The notes under the pieces were generated by a model. That model did not search any database, was not told the DNA's origin, and worked only from the letters and a program-made list of their open reading frames with translations. DNA of 55,563 nt from an uncultured Phycisphaerales bacterium (GTDB lineage: Bacteria > Planctomycetota > Phycisphaerae > Phycisphaerales > UBA1924), in contig CAIYWI010000164.1 in assembly GCA_903929885.1 (NCBI GenBank), positions 1 to 55,563 of the forward strand, given 5' to 3'. This document shows positions 53,884 to 55,563 of this stretch, piece after piece. The position numbers were made by a program, and so were the translations under genes. Position 1 is the first letter of the stretch. Every line of letters begins with the position of its first letter.

Positions 53884-54758
53884 GCGTTCCGGTGGTGAAT
53901 GAACCGTCTCGACGCCGCCACGACGATGGCGGCCAGCGCGACGGTGACGAGAATCTGCACCCATGCCAGCGCGCTCGCGTAGCCCATGCGACCGAACTCG
54001 AAGGCCGTCTTGTAGACGTACATCGAGTACGTGAGCGTGGCGTTGTCGGGGCCGCCCCGCGTCATGATCATCGGCGGCGCAAGCACCTGCAGCGACCAGA
54101 TGACCGACATCAGGCCGTTGAAGAACAGGGCGGGCGAGATCATCGGCAGCGTGACATGCACGAACCGGCGGAACGCGCCCATGCCATCGATCTCCGCCGC
54201 CTCATAGAGCGACGCCGGCACGTCCTTGAGGGCGGCCGAGCAGACCAGCAGCGGGCTGCCGATGACCCACAGTCCCATCGCCGCCATCGTCGGCAGCGCC
54301 GTGGACCGCTCGCCCAGCCAGTTGGGTCCGCCGAGGCCCACGGCGGCGAGCAGCCCGTTGACGAATCCGTACTCGGGATTGAGCAGCCACAGCCAGACGA
54401 CGCAGTTGGCGACCACCGGAACCAAGGTCGGCACGAAGACCAGCGAACGGACGAGCGACGCTCCACGCAACCGCTGCTCGAGCAGCACGGCGATGCCGAC
54501 GGACGCCAGCGTGCCGAGCGACACGGCCAACGCGGCGTAGGCGAAGGTGTTGGCCATCGCGACGGCGAACAGTCGATCGCCCGCCAGCTCCCGGTAGTTG
54601 TCAAGCCCGACCCAGACGGGCGAGTCGACGAGCGCGTAGTCCGTGAAGCTGTAGTGGACGCTCATCGCGATGGGCCACAGCAGGAACACCACGCATCCGA
54701 CGAGCCACGGGCTCACCCACGCAAGGCCTGTCGCCGCCTCCCTGACCCGAGCATTCAT
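53880..54758 (-). CDS. Sugar ABC transporter permease (MalF family)
   Basis: Encodes 292 residues from ATG 54758, which overlaps the binding-protein stop. Six helices are visible: the first near 14-34 (WVSPWLVGCVVFLLWPIAMS), then pairs near 70-100, 105-130, 155-180, 205-230 and 260-285. The EAA loop (LYEAAEIDGMGAFRRFVHVTLPMISPAL) is present. Oligosaccharide import is the usual role. Operon order is binding protein, MalF-like, MalG-like, each pair overlapping by four bases. Confidence 0.92.
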   Translation of the reverse strand: MNARVREAATGLAWVSPWLVGCVVFLLWPIAMSVHYSFTDYALVDSPVWVGLDNYRELAGDRLFAVAMANTFAYAALAVSLGTLASVGIAVLLEQRLRGASLVRSLVFVPTLVPVVANCVVWLWLLNPEYGFVNGLLAAVGLGGPNWLGERSTALPTMAAMGLWVIGSPLLVCSAALKDVPASLYEAAEIDGMGAFRRFVHVTLPMISPALFFNGLMSVIWSLQVLAPPMIMTRGGPDNATLTYSMYVYKTAFEFGRMGYASALAWVQILVTVALAAIVVAASRRFIHHRNA

Positions 54759-55563
54759 GACGCCGCCTCCCGCTTGCGACGCAACGTCGACTCGCGATCG
54801 AGCATCCCTTGCACTCGCTGATGCACCGACTCGCACAGCGAAGCCACGTCGTCGCCCTTCCACGCCGCGTCGAAGACGCCTTCGGTCAGGTGGGCGTAGC
54901 TCTTCCACACCGGGGTCTGCGGAAGGATGCACGCCCGTGCGGAGCGCGCGATCGCGTCGTGCACGAGCACCGATCGATTCGGGTGCCTCGAGAGAAACCG
55001 CTCCGATGCCACCCGCAAAGCGGAACCCTTCGTGTGGTCGGTGGCAAGCTGCTCGTGCACGTCGGGACGCTGGGTGTAGCGAACGAACTCGAAGGCCGCC
55101 TCGGGCTGCTTCGCGGCGCGCGGGATGACCAGCACGTCCGCCTCGACCATGCCCAGCGGGTTCGCCGGATCCAGCAGCGGCGCGTGCACGGGCAGCGGCG
55201 ACGCGGCATAATCGAGCCCCGGCGCGTATCGGTTGATGAAGTTCGCCAGCCACGGCCCCTGGGCGATCATCGCCACCCTTCCCGAGATGAACGGGTCGTT
55301 GGGGCTGTGATAACTCCGGTCGGCCGCAGTCCCGAAGGCTCGCGACACTTGCTCCCCCATCGCCACCGGGAAGCGTCGCACCCACTCGTACGCCTCGATG
55401 CACGGCCGCTGATCGAACGTGCTCCGGTTGCTCGCGGCGTCATACAGCGTCGAGCCGAAAAGGATGGGCCAGGTGTACGGCCACCACGAGGGAAGATTCG
55501 GAAGGAATCCGGCACGCTCGATCGAACCGTCGGTTCGCGTGGTGGTGAGCTTGCCGGCAAGTC
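54755..55563 (-). CDS. ABC transporter sugar-binding protein, partial (N-terminus off the right edge)
   Basis: The last 268 residues of an extracellular solute-binding protein; the signal peptide and N-lobe lie beyond the window. The visible part has the pattern of sugar-binding proteins: LPSWWPYTWPILFGSTLYD, then a segment with FDQRPCIEAYEWVRRFP, SGRVAMIAQGPW and ANFINRYAP (the usual 'GKAAM...GPW' block), and AFEFVRYTQRPDVHEQLA. Its TGA overlaps the ATG of the MalF-like gene. It sets the specificity of the importer, which cannot be read here. Confidence 0.88.
   Translation of the reverse strand, partial: LAGKLTTTRTDGSIERAGFLPNLPSWWPYTWPILFGSTLYDAASNRSTFDQRPCIEAYEWVRRFPVAMGEQVSRAFGTAADRSYHSPNDPFISGRVAMIAQGPWLANFINRYAPGLDYAASPLPVHAPLLDPANPLGMVEADVLVIPRAAKQPEAAFEFVRYTQRPDVHEQLATDHTKGSALRVASERFLSRHPNRSVLVHDAIARSARACILPQTPVWKSYAHLTEGVFDAAWKGDDVASLCESVHQRVQGMLDRESTLRRKREAAS

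Overview
The window is high-GC bacterial DNA (about two thirds G+C by eye) that most resembles a planctomycete of the class Phycisphaerae. The pointers are three secreted proteins ending in a paired EF-hand-like 'GC-type dockerin' tail that finishes in Gly-Gly-Cys, a prepilin-like protein of the H-X9-DG type, a NAD-dependent DNA ligase, and a sparse housekeeping gene order. This taxon is inferred from gene content; no rRNA gene is present.

Layout. 1-6876: a GH94 sugar phosphorylase cut by the left edge, a control region with two LacI-type operators, and three exported proteins. 6882-8102: lipB, then a long structured leader or small RNA with its own promoter and terminator. 8103-20293: one tight forward run of nusA, infB, a DUF503 gene, rbfA, a degenerate HhH-GPD protein, a very large TPR lipoprotein, a YebC-family gene and hutH. 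20294-27423: a third dockerin protein, an HtrA-like protease, panB, a xylulokinase-like kinase, a glycosyltransferase and an unknown gene. 27593-31604: tRNA-Leu(GAG), ligA, apaG, thiS and thiG. 31621-34794 (reverse): a small membrane protein, an AbgT-family transporter, a DUF1801 protein and tRNA-Gly(CCC).

34844-41360 (reverse) is the most coherent block. A methionine operon (cystathionine gamma-synthase-like, a fused aspartokinase-homoserine dehydrogenase with no ACT domains, cystathionine beta-lyase-like, asd) is preceded by what I read as a SAM-I-clan riboswitch with its own promoter. dapF lies just upstream. The operon covers aspartate to homocysteine except homoserine acylation. The riboswitch may replace the allosteric feedback that the ACT-less enzyme has lost.

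41461-50402 (forward): a tandem DUF1080 protein, a half-size EamA transporter, a Kbl/BioF-type enzyme, two adjacent photolyases of different families (an Fe-S bacterial (6-4)-type and a class I type), and a single-chain CHAD-Ppx/GppA-HD protein probably involved in polyphosphate or (p)ppGpp metabolism. 50459-55563: a GH2 beta-mannosidase converging on an ABC sugar importer (two permeases and a binding protein cut by the right edge). With the GH94 gene at the other edge this suggests growth on plant or algal oligosaccharides.

The least explained items are the structured RNA upstream of nusA, the riboswitch plus ACT-less fusion, and the CHAD-Ppx-HD fusion. No CRISPR array, phage, insertion sequence or integron was seen.
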